This document shows, piece after piece, positions 25,521-36,807 of a stretch of DNA of 64,000 nt. Under the pieces are notes generated by a model. The model ran no database searches. It saw only the letters and a list, made by a program, of their open reading frames with translations, and had not been told where the DNA came from. The position numbers were made by a program, and so were the translations under genes. Position 1 is the stretch's first letter, and each line of letters begins with the position of its first letter. The DNA is from Cohnella sp. AR92 (lineage in GTDB: Bacteria; Bacillota; Bacilli; Paenibacillales; Paenibacillaceae): contig NZ_RZJR01000010.1 in NCBI RefSeq assembly GCF_003990975.1, positions 209,147 through 273,146 on the forward strand, written 5' to 3'.

Positions 25521-25569
25521 CGACGTGAAATTGGATGAGATGACCCCGTAATAAGGGGGTTTCACGTCG
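25521..25569. repeat. Inverted repeat (CGACGTGAAA...TTTCACGTCG)
   Basis: Ten-base perfect arms at 25521-25530 and 25560-25569 enclose a second short ACCCC/GGGGG pairing. It sits between the convergent genes at 25386 and 25593. It has no T-tract and may be a small mobile-element remnant or an RNA 3' structure for the acetyltransferase gene. Confidence 0.6.
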
Positions 25570-25592
25570 GCATAAGCAACCGCTATTCCCGG

Positions 25593-26063
25593 TTATCTTA
25601 AGAACTTACCGAGACAAATACACTCTTCTCGGTTTAGATATTTACCGTAATTGTCTATTCGCATATATCCCTTATTTTCATAAAACGAAACGGCTTTTTG
25701 ATTCACTAAACGTGTTTCAAGCCATATTTGTGAATAACCGAAGTTTAAGGACTGTTCCTCAAGATAGGACAAAATAGCAGTGCCAACCCCATTAGATTTT
25801 GATTTGGCATACATCCTTTTTAATTCTGCTATATTCGTGTCAATTGGACGAATCGCACCGCAACCAATGGGTTCCCCTTGTTGATTGCGTGCAACAACAA
25901 ATAACGAACGGGGAACGGTAACGTCTGTTACGTCAAAGGAGTTCTTGCCACTATCGCCAGTTATGGACTGTAGATTGTCTGATAATAACTCCATTAGCGC
26001 TCTTGCATCATTGGAATTTGGGTCCTCTGGCTGGACAATAACATAATTCTGCACGATCTTCAC
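25593..26063 (-). CDS. GNAT family N-acetyltransferase
   Basis: The 156-residue protein has the GNAT acetyl-CoA-binding region RMYAKSKSNGVGTAILSYLE (motif A, with the RxxGxG/A-like SNGVGT) and the C-terminal NQKAVSFYENKGYMRI (motif B). The acceptor substrate cannot be deduced. Codon use is more AT-rich than its neighbours, suggesting later acquisition. Confidence 0.82.
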   Translation of the reverse strand: MKIVQNYVIVQPEDPNSNDARALMELLSDNLQSITGDSGKNSFDVTDVTVPRSLFVVARNQQGEPIGCGAIRPIDTNIAELKRMYAKSKSNGVGTAILSYLEEQSLNFGYSQIWLETRLVNQKAVSFYENKGYMRIDNYGKYLNREECICLGKFLR

Positions 26064-26172
26064 TCCTGCAATATCAACGCTAAGGTATACATAGCTTAAA
26101 AGAATTACCTTGAGTTTAAAAGCGAACTAGAACTTACTTTCGGGGACAGCCCCTGTCCGAATTTTCACGATT

Positions 26173-26538
26173 TTAAATGCCTGTGACGTTATCGATCGGG
26201 GTAGAATGCCCATTAATAAGAATATCAATCTTCTCATGTTTATTGTCTGATGTAAGTTTAAAGATATGTTGCTTGAATTCGCTTTGTTGATTCGATTCAT
26301 CTAGCTTTACGACTATTGTGTCGTCATGTGCTTCAAGGGCTGCCGTAACGGTTCCTTTTGACTGAAAAACAATATAAGAAATATCTTGACCATCAAGCAA
26401 TTGGAGGGTGTATTTTGAATCCAATTTATTCTGTAATTTACTCGGAATAGCTTCCATTTCTTTCATACTTAAAGTTGCTGATTTGCACGCTGTTAACATA
26501 ATTGCTGCAACACACAACGAAAGCAATATTCTTTTCAT
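26173..26538 (-). CDS. Small lipoprotein of unknown function
   Basis: The 121-residue product starts MKRILLSLCVAAIMLTAC, with lipobox M-L-T-A-C and Cys18 as the lipid attachment site. The rest is a small beta-rich region (YTLQLLDGQDISYIVFQSKG) of no recognised family. Like the acetyltransferase next to it, it is AT-rich compared with the flanking genes. A short GGACAG/CTGTCC hairpin lies just downstream (26148-26162). Confidence 0.6.
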   Translation of the reverse strand: MKRILLSLCVAAIMLTACKSATLSMKEMEAIPSKLQNKLDSKYTLQLLDGQDISYIVFQSKGTVTAALEAHDDTIVVKLDESNQQSEFKQHIFKLTSDNKHEKIDILINGHSTPIDNVTGI

Positions 26539-26687
26539 AACGTCCTCTCCTTCCTATATTCAATTATAATCCATGCGTTTGGTCTTAACATCTTGGAGCC
26601 TTTCCATCCGGAATTTATTCGTTAATGAAACACGGCACCGGGATAAACCCTGATGCCGCATTGGAAAGTTTCTATGAGTGCAGATGG

Positions 26688-27269
26688 TTAGAGGTGAGTC
26701 GTACAATTATATAGGGAACACAGCCATCTTCCCTGTTTGTGCTCTAATTGAGTAACGGAGGTATTGTCGAGCAGCGTCTCGGCTTCTATCTCTTCCACCA
26801 ACTTCTTAAGGGTGTTGCGCAGGATCGCTCCATGACTGACGACGAGAATGCTCTCGCCCGGATGCCTGTCGGCGATCGCCTGGAGACTGGCCGTCCCCCT
26901 CTCCGCGCCTTCCTCCGGACGTTCTATTCCAAGATCCAGCTCTCTCCAATTCTCTCCCCATTTCGCAATTCTCTCGTCCATGGTCATCCCCTCGATCAAG
27001 CCGCCATGCAGCTCTCTTAGGCGTTCATCGAAGTGAATCTCCGGTATGCCAACGGCTCTGGCGATAATCTCCGCCGTCTGCCTGGCCCGAATCAGGTCGC
27101 TGGAATAAACGCGATCCCAACGGGAGGCGCACAGTCGCCGCGCGACCTTCTCCGCTTGACGTAGCCCTTCTTCGTTCAACTGAACGTCCGTATGCCCTTG
27201 GGCGCGCTTCTCTTCATTCCAATGGGTGACTCCATGCCTAATGAGCGTAAGCTTCGTGGTATCGGCCAT
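26688..27269 (-). CDS. Histidine phosphatase family protein
   Basis: The 193-residue enzyme shows the phosphoglycerate-mutase-like signature LTLIRHGVTHWN (catalytic His in RHG), the second arginine in YSSDLIRARQTAEIIA, a Glu in ERLRELHGG and the second catalytic His in LVVSHGAILR. Members dephosphorylate small phosphate esters. It follows the Nudix gene by nine bases and forms an operon with it; together they suggest nucleotide or metabolite clean-up. Confidence 0.85.
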   Translation of the reverse strand: MADTTKLTLIRHGVTHWNEEKRAQGHTDVQLNEEGLRQAEKVARRLCASRWDRVYSSDLIRARQTAEIIARAVGIPEIHFDERLRELHGGLIEGMTMDERIAKWGENWRELDLGIERPEEGAERGTASLQAIADRHPGESILVVSHGAILRNTLKKLVEEIEAETLLDNTSVTQLEHKQGRWLCSLYNCTTHL

Positions 27270-27278
27270 AAGACCGCT

Positions 27279-27725
27279 TCACCTTCCGATCTGTCCCTGG
27301 ATCGCTTCGCGAATTCGAGGATTCATCCGAGACGGGAGCTTATCGAGTGCAAAATACCTCAGCGTTATCGCTTCGCATCCGTCCGCTTCCGCCTGTACGT
27401 CTCCGATATCTCCTGCATCGAGCAGAATCGTGACGCCATAGAATTCGTCCCCGTTCGCAAGCTTCCGGTATTGGTCCCGTCCGGAAATCACATCATAAAG
27501 CGCCAGGCTTCCAAGCCGAAGCCCCGTTTCTTCCCGAACCTCCCGGCGCCCGGTCTCCTCGGCGGATTCGCCCAGCTCCATCAAGCCTCCGGGCAAGCTC
27601 CAATCGCCGCTTGGCTTCTGCGTCATTAGTAGCTGTCCATTCGAGTTGCGGATTAGGACGGCCACCCCGACCAGGATGAGCGGCTGGTGGCCGATCTTCT
27701 CCCTCAAATCCTCCACATACCCCAC
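27279..27725 (-). CDS. Nudix hydrolase
   Basis: The 148-residue enzyme has a complete Nudix box (GGLMELGESAEETGRREVRE followed by ETGL, about residues 46-69), which binds the metal that assists pyrophosphate cleavage. The N-terminus MGYVEDLREKIGHQPLILVG is like the YtkD/ADP-ribose-type Nudix proteins common in Bacillales, and closely resembles that of the second Nudix protein at 45578. A GTG start at 27725 follows GGGAGGT. The substrate is not known. Confidence 0.87.
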   Translation of the reverse strand: MGYVEDLREKIGHQPLILVGVAVLIRNSNGQLLMTQKPSGDWSLPGGLMELGESAEETGRREVREETGLRLGSLALYDVISGRDQYRKLANGDEFYGVTILLDAGDIGDVQAEADGCEAITLRYFALDKLPSRMNPRIREAIQGQIGR

Positions 27726-27778
27726 GAAGTACCTCCCTCGTTGGCCACTCTCCTAAGTCAGACACCCTTCAAACCTGA

Positions 27779-28141
27779 TTAGTGCAGGCTGTCGATCTTC
27801 TGCAAGCATCGCTCCACGATTTGCTCTTCCTTGAGCGTATGAAGCTCGTGACCGGGAATGACCGTTTCCCCCGCTAATTTCTCATCGTCGTTGCGTCCCA
27901 TTAGCGCTTTCACCAGCTTCATCGACCACGGTCTCTTGCGGTAAACGCGAAGGGTCAATCGGTCTTGGCGCCCGTCCCAGATCAAGCGGACGACCCCCTC
28001 TTGGCTCTCATAGACCGAATAAAGATTGCCCATGAATTGGACCTGATACTGACGCTTCACCTGACGATAGCCATGCCGGCTCAAGTGTTCCTCCACCTGC
28101 CGTTCGATGGAGAACAGCAGATTCTCGGATACCAAAGTCAT
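27779..28141 (-). CDS. Conserved hypothetical protein, 120 residues
   Basis: A small charged protein beginning MTLVSENLLFSIERQVEEHL. It has alternating hydrophobic strands (VKRQYQVQFMGNLYSVYESQ) and an Arg/Lys-rich middle (RLTLRVYRKRPWSMKLVKAL). No family is recognised and there is no signal peptide or membrane span. It precedes the Nudix and phosphatase genes on the same strand and may belong to their transcript. Confidence 0.55.
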   Translation of the reverse strand: MTLVSENLLFSIERQVEEHLSRHGYRQVKRQYQVQFMGNLYSVYESQEGVVRLIWDGRQDRLTLRVYRKRPWSMKLVKALMGRNDDEKLAGETVIPGHELHTLKEEQIVERCLQKIDSLH

Positions 28142-28201
28142 TCCATTCCGTACTCCTTCGCATGCGATTTCTCGATAGCCGAGCGCTACTACTCCTACGT
28201 A

Positions 28202-28789
28202 TCAAAGCCGATTCGGTTGCTTTGCCAAGAAATCCGCCCACTTGCCCTCCGGCCAATCCGCCATCTCCAGCAATCGTTCATAAGGGTCGCCCGTCAACCC
28301 CAGCGCCTTGGCGAAGGCCGGCTCCGTCTTCAGACCGCCCCGCTTCAAGCGGATAATGCGCTCCCGGAACGATTCGCCATAATGGCGGAGAAGCCGATCC
28401 TCTACCACCATATGAAGATAGCCGTTCTGCCTGTCCGTAGGCTTATTCTCGCCATAAACCTCGATCGGCCAACCGGAGACGGCGAAGTTGACCACAATCC
28501 GTTCCCGGCCCTCTCCATCTCCAGCCGCATCTCTAGTGATCTCAAAGCTCTCATACTGCCCATAATGAGTCTCGGCCAGCTTGCCGAATGCGTCCATATC
28601 CTTCACTTCGCAGATGATGTCCAGATCGCTTCCGGGAACTTCAATGCCGATGGGAAAAGTACCGACGAGGACCGGGCGGTGGGCTAGAAGAGGAACCAGC
28701 AGCTTCGTTCGCTGCAAGAGGGCGAATATCTCTTGCTGAGCGGCAGTTCCCGACGACAAATAGGCTAAATCGGTCCATCTCGTTGCCAT
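28202..28789 (-). CDS. DUF4269 nucleotidyltransferase-like protein
   Basis: The 195-residue protein contains LVGTFPIGIEVPGSDLDIIC, which has the GxxxxG...SDLD pattern of minimal nucleotidyltransferase folds, and WPIEVYGENKPTDRQNGYLH, characteristic of DUF4269. The two aspartates of SDLD would bind metal. The acceptor is unknown. It lies 12 bases after the acetyltransferase gene, in one operon. Confidence 0.8.
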   Translation of the reverse strand: MATRWTDLAYLSSGTAAQQEIFALLQRTKLLVPLLAHRPVLVGTFPIGIEVPGSDLDIICEVKDMDAFGKLAETHYGQYESFEITRDAAGDGEGRERIVVNFAVSGWPIEVYGENKPTDRQNGYLHMVVEDRLLRHYGESFRERIIRLKRGGLKTEPAFAKALGLTGDPYERLLEMADWPEGKWADFLAKQPNRL

Positions 28790-28801
28790 GCCGAATGCTC
28801 C

Positions 28802-29299
28802 TTACAAATAATAAACCATCAGTTCCTCGTCGTAATAGGCATCCCCAAGCTTAAGGGCATGCCGCTCGGTTCCGAACGTCTGGAATCCCGTCGAACGATA
28901 CAGCCTCTGCGCGGAATCGTTGCCGACGACGACATAGAGAATAAGCTTCTCGAGTCCTTCCAGCTCTGATGCCTTCTGCTGCATGGCCGTTATCAACTGC
29001 CTGCCGATTCCTCTGCCTTGGTAATCCGATCGGACGTACATGCCCCAGATCATCGCCTTGTGCCTTAGCTTCTGCCTTCTCTCCCTGGACAGGCCGACCA
29101 TGCCGACCAGCTCCTTCTCTTCGAAGGCGCCTAATGCGAATAGATCGTCCGAGGCGGGGAACCGGGCGCGGACCGTCTCCATGGGCAGGTCCTTCTCTTC
29201 CTCGTAAGCCGCTCCGAACGATTCCGGATGCTCCCGAATGGCCCGGAGCCGAAGCGCCCAATAGGCATCGATGTCTTCTATCGTCAGCTGTCTGATCAT
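28802..29299 (-). CDS. GNAT family N-acetyltransferase
   Basis: The 165-residue enzyme has the acetyl-CoA loop MYVRSDYQGRGIGRQLITAM (R/Q-x-x-G-x-G in QGRGIG) and the C-terminal NDSAQRLYRSTGFQTFGTE. The N-terminus MIRQLTIEDIDAYWALRLRA is typical of the YdfB/RimI-like subgroup. The substrate is unknown. It follows the VOC gene by 20 bases, within a run of four co-directional genes. Confidence 0.86.
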   Translation of the reverse strand: MIRQLTIEDIDAYWALRLRAIREHPESFGAAYEEEKDLPMETVRARFPASDDLFALGAFEEKELVGMVGLSRERRQKLRHKAMIWGMYVRSDYQGRGIGRQLITAMQQKASELEGLEKLILYVVVGNDSAQRLYRSTGFQTFGTERHALKLGDAYYDEELMVYYL

Positions 29300-29319
29300 G
29301 CCTCTAGTTCTCCTCTTTG

Positions 29320-29751
29320 TTAGAATGAGGTCATCGCCCCATATTCGTTAAATACGGCGGTCGGATTCCACGCCACTTCCCAGGCGTTGTTCTCCGGATC
29401 CATGAAGTAAGCCGATCTTCCTCCCCAGAAGGCATCCTCGGGCTCCTTCACGATTCGGCCGCCGCGCTTCCGAACCTCCTCGATGACGAGATCGACGTCC
29501 TCCCGCTTGTCCAGATTGATGGCGAGCGTGACTCCTCTGAACTCGGGGATAGGCTTGACTTCGGAGAGATTGGCATCCTTATACAGCTCCTCGATCGGGA
29601 AGATCGAGAGCAGGACGCCGGCCGTACGGAAAACGGCGTAGGTGTCCGAGCTTATCTCCGTTTCCGCCCACCCGAGGCTCTGATAGAAACGGCGAAGCGT
29701 CGGCAGCTCATAGGCGCCGATCGTAATGAGACTGACTCTTGCCGGGATCAT
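29320..29751 (-). CDS. VOC family (glyoxalase/bleomycin-resistance fold) protein
   Basis: The 143-residue protein has the paired beta-alpha-beta layout of the VOC fold: VSLITIGAYELPTLRRFYQS at the start and AYFMDPENNAWEVAWNP near the end, where the Glu is the usual metal ligand. Metal ligands are incomplete at the N-terminal site, so a binding rather than catalytic role is possible. ATG 29751 follows GGAGGAG, and an extended -10 promoter lies ~100 bases upstream. Confidence 0.82.
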   Translation of the reverse strand: MIPARVSLITIGAYELPTLRRFYQSLGWAETEISSDTYAVFRTAGVLLSIFPIEELYKDANLSEVKPIPEFRGVTLAINLDKREDVDLVIEEVRKRGGRIVKEPEDAFWGGRSAYFMDPENNAWEVAWNPTAVFNEYGAMTSF

Positions 29752-29851
29752 TGGACTCCTCCATTCCGTTCTGCTTCTATGACCGGGGGCTGCAGTGCCG
29801 CCAGCTTCTCATTGATCTCTTGGATGATAGAAAGGCGAACTACACCTCTGC

Positions 29852-29859
29852 ATTATACC
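29852..29859 (-). promoter_or_regulatory. Extended -10 promoter of the VOC-GNAT-DUF4269 operon
   Basis: On the minus strand TGGTATAAT gives a consensus -10 with the extended TGn element. No good -35 box is seen. It lies 100 bases before the VOC gene start. Confidence 0.5.
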
Positions 29860-29895
29860 ATGGGGTGGAAGGAAATGGGATGTTCGATCCCTTTC

Positions 29896-32226
29896 TCACT
29901 CTTCGATCAGCCGCGCATGACGATCATAATCGGCAACCACGAGGACATCCATGTGCCTGGCGCGCCTAAGGATCGTCCGGACCACATTGCCATGCCGCAG
30001 CCGATGCCAGAAGCCGCGTCCCGACTGGCCGACGATGATCTGGGTTCCTCCGTACTCGTCCGCCTTCGCGATCAGAAGGCCGGCGATGCTCTTGCCATGC
30101 TCGGCCCTCTGCACCTCGAACTTGCCTCCTAATCGCACGGTAAGCTCCAGCAGCTTCTCTAGCCTTAGACGGGTCTCCTCCTCCGATTGATGCCCCGGTT
30201 GAACGAAAGTGACATACCACGCCGCCTTCAGCCGATGGGCGATTCGGAAGCCTCTGCGAATCAGCCTCTCCGCATTGGAGCTTAGGGTGATCGCCACGCA
30301 GATCGTTTCTTGCCGACGCCACGGCCCTCGAAGCGAGCCGCCGCGTTCCCAGGATTCCAGCCTCTCGTCCACGTCGTCCGCGATCTCCCGAAGCGCCAGC
30401 TCCCGAAGCGCGATCAGGTTGCCGGTCTTGAAGAACGATCTCAGCGCCTGGTCGACCTTGCCCAGCTCGTAGATTTGCCCTTCCTTCATTCTCTGCCGCA
30501 GAGAGGACGGCGCGACATCGATCAGCTGCACCTCGTCCGCGAGCCGCAGCATCCGATCGGGAACGGTCTCCCGAACCCGGATGCCGGTGATCTGCTCCAC
30601 CGAATCGTTCAAGCTCTCCAGATGCTGAACGTTCATGGTAGAGATCACGGATATTCCGGCGTTGAGCAGCTCCAGAACATCCTCGTAACGCTTGGAATTT
30701 GCGCTCCCCGGCACGTTCGTGTGGGCCAATTCGTCGACCAGAACGACCTCCGGATTCCTTGCTAGGATCGCTTCCAGGTCCATCTCTTCCAGAACGGAGC
30801 CTCGGTAGCTTGTTGCCTTGCGAGGAATGACCGTCAATTCTCCGATCTGCGCCACCGTCTCTTGACGTCCATGCGTCTCGAGCAAGCCGATCACGACGTC
30901 GATTCCCCGCTTCAGCAGGTCGTTTCCTTCCCGAAGCATCGTGTAAGTTTTGCCGACGCCGGGAGCCGCGCCGATGTACACTTTGAACTTGCCTCTGCGG
31001 ATTTTCCGGATCTGCTCCTCGACCTCCAGGCTGCTGAGCCGGCGATACCGTTCCGTTTCTTTCTCTCGTTTGCTCTTCGTCGGCAGGATCCGCTCCCCCT
31101 CCCGATCCGCGCGATCGGCAACGAAGAAGAGATCCACGTTCCGAATTCGCTTGAGCAAGCCGTTCACGACCGAGCCCTTGCGCCACTCCTGCCAGGCGCT
31201 CATCTTCGAATGGCCCATGACGATTCTCGAGACGCCGTTCCGAGCGGCGTAATGAACCAGCTCGCGGGGCAGCATTCGCCGACGGGACAAGGGAATCTCC
31301 TCGAATTGGCCGTCCACTTTCGCGGTCAACTGGATGATCGAACGCTTGAATGCGGCCGCCTCATTCGATAATTGGACCCGCGGGTTCACGAACGAGACGA
31401 TTCGAAGATCTCCCCCAAGCCGCTTCGCGATCTGCTGCCCCCTCCGGACGTAGATCGATCCGTTCCAATGATACTGGACCGAGACGAGGATGCGCTCCGC
31501 CGCGCCCGATGGACCGAGCAGCCCGTTCTCCTCGCGGTGCTTCTCCAGGGTCTCGTTGACCCCTTCGGCGACAAGCCGAAGCGCGAGCTCTCGCAGCTTG
31601 CCCAGGTTGCCGCGTTCGTAGAGGCTGCGGTAGGATGCCTTCATATGCCCCGCCGAGATTCTCTCCAGAATCGCCTCCGGCGTCGCGTCGATGAGGCGGA
31701 CCTCGTCCGCGAGCTCCAGCGTATCGTTGGGCACGGTCTCCTTGATCTCGATTCCGGTCAGCTTGCGGGCCAGCTCGGTGGCTCCTTCCAGTTCATAGAC
31801 GTTGACCGTCGTGATGACGCTGATCCCCGCGTTCAGCAGCGCTTTAATGTCTTCCAGCCGAGTCGCATGGGCGGCGCCCTCCCGATTCCGATGCGCAAGA
31901 CCGTCCACGAGCACGACCTCCGGATTCCTCTGAAGAAGCGCCTCCAGATTCAGATCCTTTTTCTCCGCGTCGCCCTTCATCCAATGGATGCTCGGAATCC
32001 GCTCCAAGCCTTCCAACTGACGGGCCGTCTCCGGACGCTGCATCGTCGAGACCGCGCACAGCACGACATCGATCCCTTGCCGCTTCAGCGCCTGGCCTTC
32101 CCGCAGCATGTGGTAGGTCTTGCCCGATCCGCTCACCGCTCCGATGTAGATCTTCAAACGCCCCTTCTGCAGTTGGAAAATCGTATAAAGCAGCTCTTCC
32201 GGCGTTCTGCGGCGGAATCCTTCCAT
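29896..32226 (-). CDS. Tandem KdpD sensor protein: two fused KdpD/Usp N-terminal halves, no kinase
   Basis: The 776-residue protein consists of two consecutive KdpD N-terminal modules, each with a P-loop domain and a universal-stress-protein domain. It lacks the membrane, dimerisation and ATPase domains of full KdpD. Module 1 has Walker A GAVSGSGKT at residues 29-37 and VDGLAHRN at 107-114; module 2 has GAAPGVGKT at 419-427 and VDELAHTN at 497-504. The Glu to Gly change and the loss of NVQHLESLND (now NVYELEGATE) suggest module 1 is a non-hydrolysing copy. In KdpD this region sets the response to potassium and, in some Firmicutes, binds c-di-AMP. ATG 32226 follows AGGAGAG. It is the last gene of the kdp operon, and its kinase partner is probably 37851-39428. 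Confidence 0.88.
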   Translation of the reverse strand: MEGFRRRTPEELLYTIFQLQKGRLKIYIGAVSGSGKTYHMLREGQALKRQGIDVVLCAVSTMQRPETARQLEGLERIPSIHWMKGDAEKKDLNLEALLQRNPEVVLVDGLAHRNREGAAHATRLEDIKALLNAGISVITTVNVYELEGATELARKLTGIEIKETVPNDTLELADEVRLIDATPEAILERISAGHMKASYRSLYERGNLGKLRELALRLVAEGVNETLEKHREENGLLGPSGAAERILVSVQYHWNGSIYVRRGQQIAKRLGGDLRIVSFVNPRVQLSNEAAAFKRSIIQLTAKVDGQFEEIPLSRRRMLPRELVHYAARNGVSRIVMGHSKMSAWQEWRKGSVVNGLLKRIRNVDLFFVADRADREGERILPTKSKREKETERYRRLSSLEVEEQIRKIRRGKFKVYIGAAPGVGKTYTMLREGNDLLKRGIDVVIGLLETHGRQETVAQIGELTVIPRKATSYRGSVLEEMDLEAILARNPEVVLVDELAHTNVPGSANSKRYEDVLELLNAGISVISTMNVQHLESLNDSVEQITGIRVRETVPDRMLRLADEVQLIDVAPSSLRQRMKEGQIYELGKVDQALRSFFKTGNLIALRELALREIADDVDERLESWERGGSLRGPWRRQETICVAITLSSNAERLIRRGFRIAHRLKAAWYVTFVQPGHQSEEETRLRLEKLLELTVRLGGKFEVQRAEHGKSIAGLLIAKADEYGGTQIIVGQSGRGFWHRLRHGNVVRTILRRARHMDVLVVADYDRHARLIEE

Positions 32227-32298
32227 GTTCGTCTCTCCTCGCGAATGCGCGAATACCCCGCCGAAGAGCAAGTCTTCGGCAGGGCATCGCGTTCTCTA

Positions 32299-32904
32299 TT
32301 AATGAAGCAAAGTTTGTAGATCGATATTCAGCTTCAGCACGTTCACCCTTCGTTCTCCGAAGACTCCCAGGTCTCGCCCTTCCGTATGCTTATCCACCAG
32401 CTGCCGCAGTTGCTCTTCCGGTATTCCGGTCAGCTTGCTGATTCGGGGAACCTGAACCTCCGCGGATTCCGGCGTGATGTGAGGGTCCAGCCCCGAACCG
32501 GAGTTCGTGATCAGGTCGATCGGGAGCTTGGATACCGGCACGTCCGGATTCTGCTCCGCCCAGTCGCCGATCGAATCCTTCGTCCGCTGGAGCATGTCCG
32601 GATTGGACGGCGCGTAGTTGTTCGAGCCCGAAGCTTCCGCCTTGTATTCGATGCTCGATACGCGGCTCTGGAAGTACTTCCGGTCCGTAAACGTCTGGCC
32701 GATCAGCTCGGAGCCGACCGTGGTTCCGGAGGCGTCTTTGATCAGGCTGCCATTCGCGTTGTGAGGCAGGAAGAGCTGGGCGATTCCGGTCATGGCCAGA
32801 GGGTACAGGATGCCGCACAGAATGATAAATACGATGCCGGCCCTGAGGGCAACTGTAAATATCGGGCCGCCGGAGCTGCTTGGACGGCTGACGGTGTCAT
32901 TCAT
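32299..32904 (-). CDS. kdpC: KdpC, potassium-transporting ATPase subunit C
   Basis: KdpC is the single-span accessory subunit that raises ATP affinity of the KdpFABC potassium pump. The 201-residue protein has one N-terminal span ([20 protein letters not shown]) and the conserved [51 protein letters not shown] and LNIDLQTLL segments. It lies 63 bases after kdpB in the operon. Confidence 0.95.
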   Translation of the reverse strand: MNDTVSRPSSSGGPIFTVALRAGIVFIILCGILYPLAMTGIAQLFLPHNANGSLIKDASGTTVGSELIGQTFTDRKYFQSRVSSIEYKAEASGSNNYAPSNPDMLQRTKDSIGDWAEQNPDVPVSKLPIDLITNSGSGLDPHITPESAEVQVPRISKLTGIPEEQLRQLVDKHTEGRDLGVFGERRVNVLKLNIDLQTLLH

Positions 32905-32967
32905 GGTATCTCACTCCTATCCGAGTCGTTTCAAAGTCGGTTCCCGTTCGTCCTACACCCTATCGTT

Positions 32968-34995
32968 CTATACCCATAGATGAACGACAAGATCGATCAG
33001 CTTGATCCCGATGAACGGAACGATGACGCCGCCTAAGCCATAGACCAGAATGTTGCGTCTCAGCAGCTTGGTCGCCTTCATCGGTCTGTACGAGACGCCT
33101 CTCATCGCCAGCGGAATAAGCAGCGGGATGATAATGGCGTTGAAGATAAGCGCGGATAGTATCGCCGACATCGGGGAGCCCAGGTCCATGACGTTGAGCT
33201 TGCTCATCTGCGGAATCGCCAGGATGAACATGGCCGGAATGATGGCGAAATACTTGGCGATATCGTTCGCGATGCTGAACGTGGTGAGCGCGCCGCGCGT
33301 CATCAGCAGCTGCTTGCCGATCGAGACGACCTCGATGATCTTGGACGGGTCGGAGTCGAGGTCGACCATGTTCGCCGCTTCCTTGGCCGCGATCGTGCCG
33401 CTGTTCATCGCAAGGCCGACGTCCGCTTGCGCCAGGGCAGGCGCATCGTTCGTGCCGTCGCCGGTCATGGCGACGAGCTTGCCTTCGGCCTGCTCGCGGC
33501 GAATGACCGCGATCTTGTCCTCCGGCTTGCTCTCGGCGATGAAGTCGTCGACCCCCGCTTCGCGGGCGATCGTCGCCGCGGTGAGCGGATTGTCGCCGGT
33601 GCACATGATCGTCTTGATCCCCATCTTGCGAAGCTCTTCGAACCGTTCGCGCATGCCCGGCTTAACGGTATCCTTCAAGTAGATCAGGCCGTAGATCCGG
33701 TCGTCCACCGCAACGGCCAGCGGCGTTCCGCCTTCGCGGGCGATGGAATCGCTGTGCGCGTCCAAGTCTCTCGGGATCGCGCCGCCTTGCGCCGCAACCC
33801 ACTTCTTGACCGCATCGACGGCTCCCTTGCGCACCTTCCGGCCGTCCTTCAAGTCCATCCCGCTCATTCGCGTCTCCGCCTTGAACTCGATGAATTCACC
33901 GGAGATCGCGGTCTCGTCGAAGGTCAGGCGCAGCTTCTTCATCAGCTCCAGCACGGAGCGCCCTTCCGGCGTCTCGTCGCCTACCGAGCTGACGGCCGCC
34001 CATTCGCCGACTGCCTGCAGGTCTTCGCCGGAGACCGGAATGAATTCGCTGGCCATCCGGTTGCCGAAAGTGATCGTCCCCGTCTTATCGAGAATCATCG
34101 TATTGATGTCGCCGGCCGCTTCAACCGCTTTGCCGGACATCGCCAGCACGTTGAATTGAGTGACGCGGTCCATCCCCGCGATTCCGATGGCGGACAGCAA
34201 GCCCCCGATCGTCGTCGGGATCAGGCACACGAGCAGCGCGATCAGCACCGGAACCTGCAGATCGATGTCCAGATAGCCGGCGATCGGTCCCAGCGTCACG
34301 ACGACGATCAGGAAAATAAGCGTCAAGCTGATGAGCAGCGTGTTCAGCGCCAGCTCGTTCGGCGTCTTCTGCCGCTTGGCTCCCTCGACGAGCGAGATCA
34401 TCCGGTCGATGAACGACTCGCCCGGGTCGCTGGTGATGCGAACGACGATTCGGTCGCTCACGACCCGGGTGCCGCCGGTGACGGAGCTGAAGTCCCCTCC
34501 CGCTTCCTTGATGACGGGAGCCGATTCGCCGGTAATCGCCGATTCGTCGACGGAAGCGAGCCCTTCGATCACTTCGCCGTCGCCGGGAATCATCTGGCCT
34601 TGGCTGACGATGACGATGTCGCCTTTGCGAAGCTCCGTCGAAGGAACGACTTTTATGCCGTTGCCGATTTTCTTGTTCGCGGTAATTTCTTTCTTGGTCT
34701 TCTTCAGGGAATCCGCCTGCGCCTTGCCGCGGCCTTCCGCCAGCGCCTCCGCGAAATTCGCGAACAGCACGGTGAACAGCAGAATAAAGAACACCGTCAG
34801 GTTGAATCCGATATTGTCTTTAGCGTCGAAATATCCGGGGAACACTGTCATTAGAAGAACGACCGCCGTTCCGACCTCGACGACGAACATGACGGGGTTC
34901 TTCATCATGGCGATGGGGTTCAGCTTGATAAAACTGTCTTTAACGGCTCGCCCCACGACCGCGGAGGTCAGCATCGATTGGCGTTTTGCACTCAT
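32968..34995 (-). CDS. kdpB: KdpB, potassium-transporting P-type ATPase catalytic subunit
   Basis: KdpB hydrolyses ATP to drive potassium uptake. The 675-residue protein has the phosphorylation motif [11 protein letters not shown] with Asp at residue 313, the actuator loop TGES at 165-168 (its Ser is the inhibitory phosphorylation site in E. coli KdpB), and the hinge motif [16 protein letters not shown]. Length matches the family. ATG 34995 follows GAGGTGAAACAGAT. It sits 18 bases after kdpA. Confidence 0.97.
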   Translation of the reverse strand: MSAKRQSMLTSAVVGRAVKDSFIKLNPIAMMKNPVMFVVEVGTAVVLLMTVFPGYFDAKDNIGFNLTVFFILLFTVLFANFAEALAEGRGKAQADSLKKTKKEITANKKIGNGIKVVPSTELRKGDIVIVSQGQMIPGDGEVIEGLASVDESAITGESAPVIKEAGGDFSSVTGGTRVVSDRIVVRITSDPGESFIDRMISLVEGAKRQKTPNELALNTLLISLTLIFLIVVVTLGPIAGYLDIDLQVPVLIALLVCLIPTTIGGLLSAIGIAGMDRVTQFNVLAMSGKAVEAAGDINTMILDKTGTITFGNRMASEFIPVSGEDLQAVGEWAAVSSVGDETPEGRSVLELMKKLRLTFDETAISGEFIEFKAETRMSGMDLKDGRKVRKGAVDAVKKWVAAQGGAIPRDLDAHSDSIAREGGTPLAVAVDDRIYGLIYLKDTVKPGMRERFEELRKMGIKTIMCTGDNPLTAATIAREAGVDDFIAESKPEDKIAVIRREQAEGKLVAMTGDGTNDAPALAQADVGLAMNSGTIAAKEAANMVDLDSDPSKIIEVVSIGKQLLMTRGALTTFSIANDIAKYFAIIPAMFILAIPQMSKLNVMDLGSPMSAILSALIFNAIIIPLLIPLAMRGVSYRPMKATKLLRRNILVYGLGGVIVPFIGIKLIDLVVHLWV

Positions 34996-35013
34996 ATCTG
35001 TTTCACCTCATCC

Positions 35014-36693
<1,680 letters not shown>

Positions 36694-36729
36694 TGAACTT
36701 CCTCCTGCGTCTTAGGCATCGAATGCCCA

Positions 36730-36807
36730 TTAGAATTTGTCCGGATTCACCAAGGCGTAGATCAGATAGATGAACACGAGCAAGGTGAATATCGAGATCA
36801 CGATCAT
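36730..36807 (-). CDS. kdpF: KdpF, 25-residue lipid-like stabiliser of the Kdp complex
   Basis: This 25-residue peptide is a single hydrophobic helix (MIVISIFTLLVFIYLIYALV) ending in the family signature N-P-D-K-F. KdpF binds between KdpA and KdpB and stabilises the complex. Its ATG overlaps the stop of the upstream 35-residue peptide as ATGA, so translation is coupled. Confidence 0.92.
   Translation of the reverse strand: MIVISIFTLLVFIYLIYALVNPDKF

Noticed and set aside
26148..26162. Terminator after the small lipoprotein gene
   Set aside because: The GGACAG/CTGTCC hairpin is short and has no T-tract, so it was not listed as a terminator.
33427..34854. Long plus-strand reading frame over kdpB
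   Set aside because: It is antisense to the clear KdpB gene and very rich in Arg, Asp, His and Gln, a shadow of its codon pattern.
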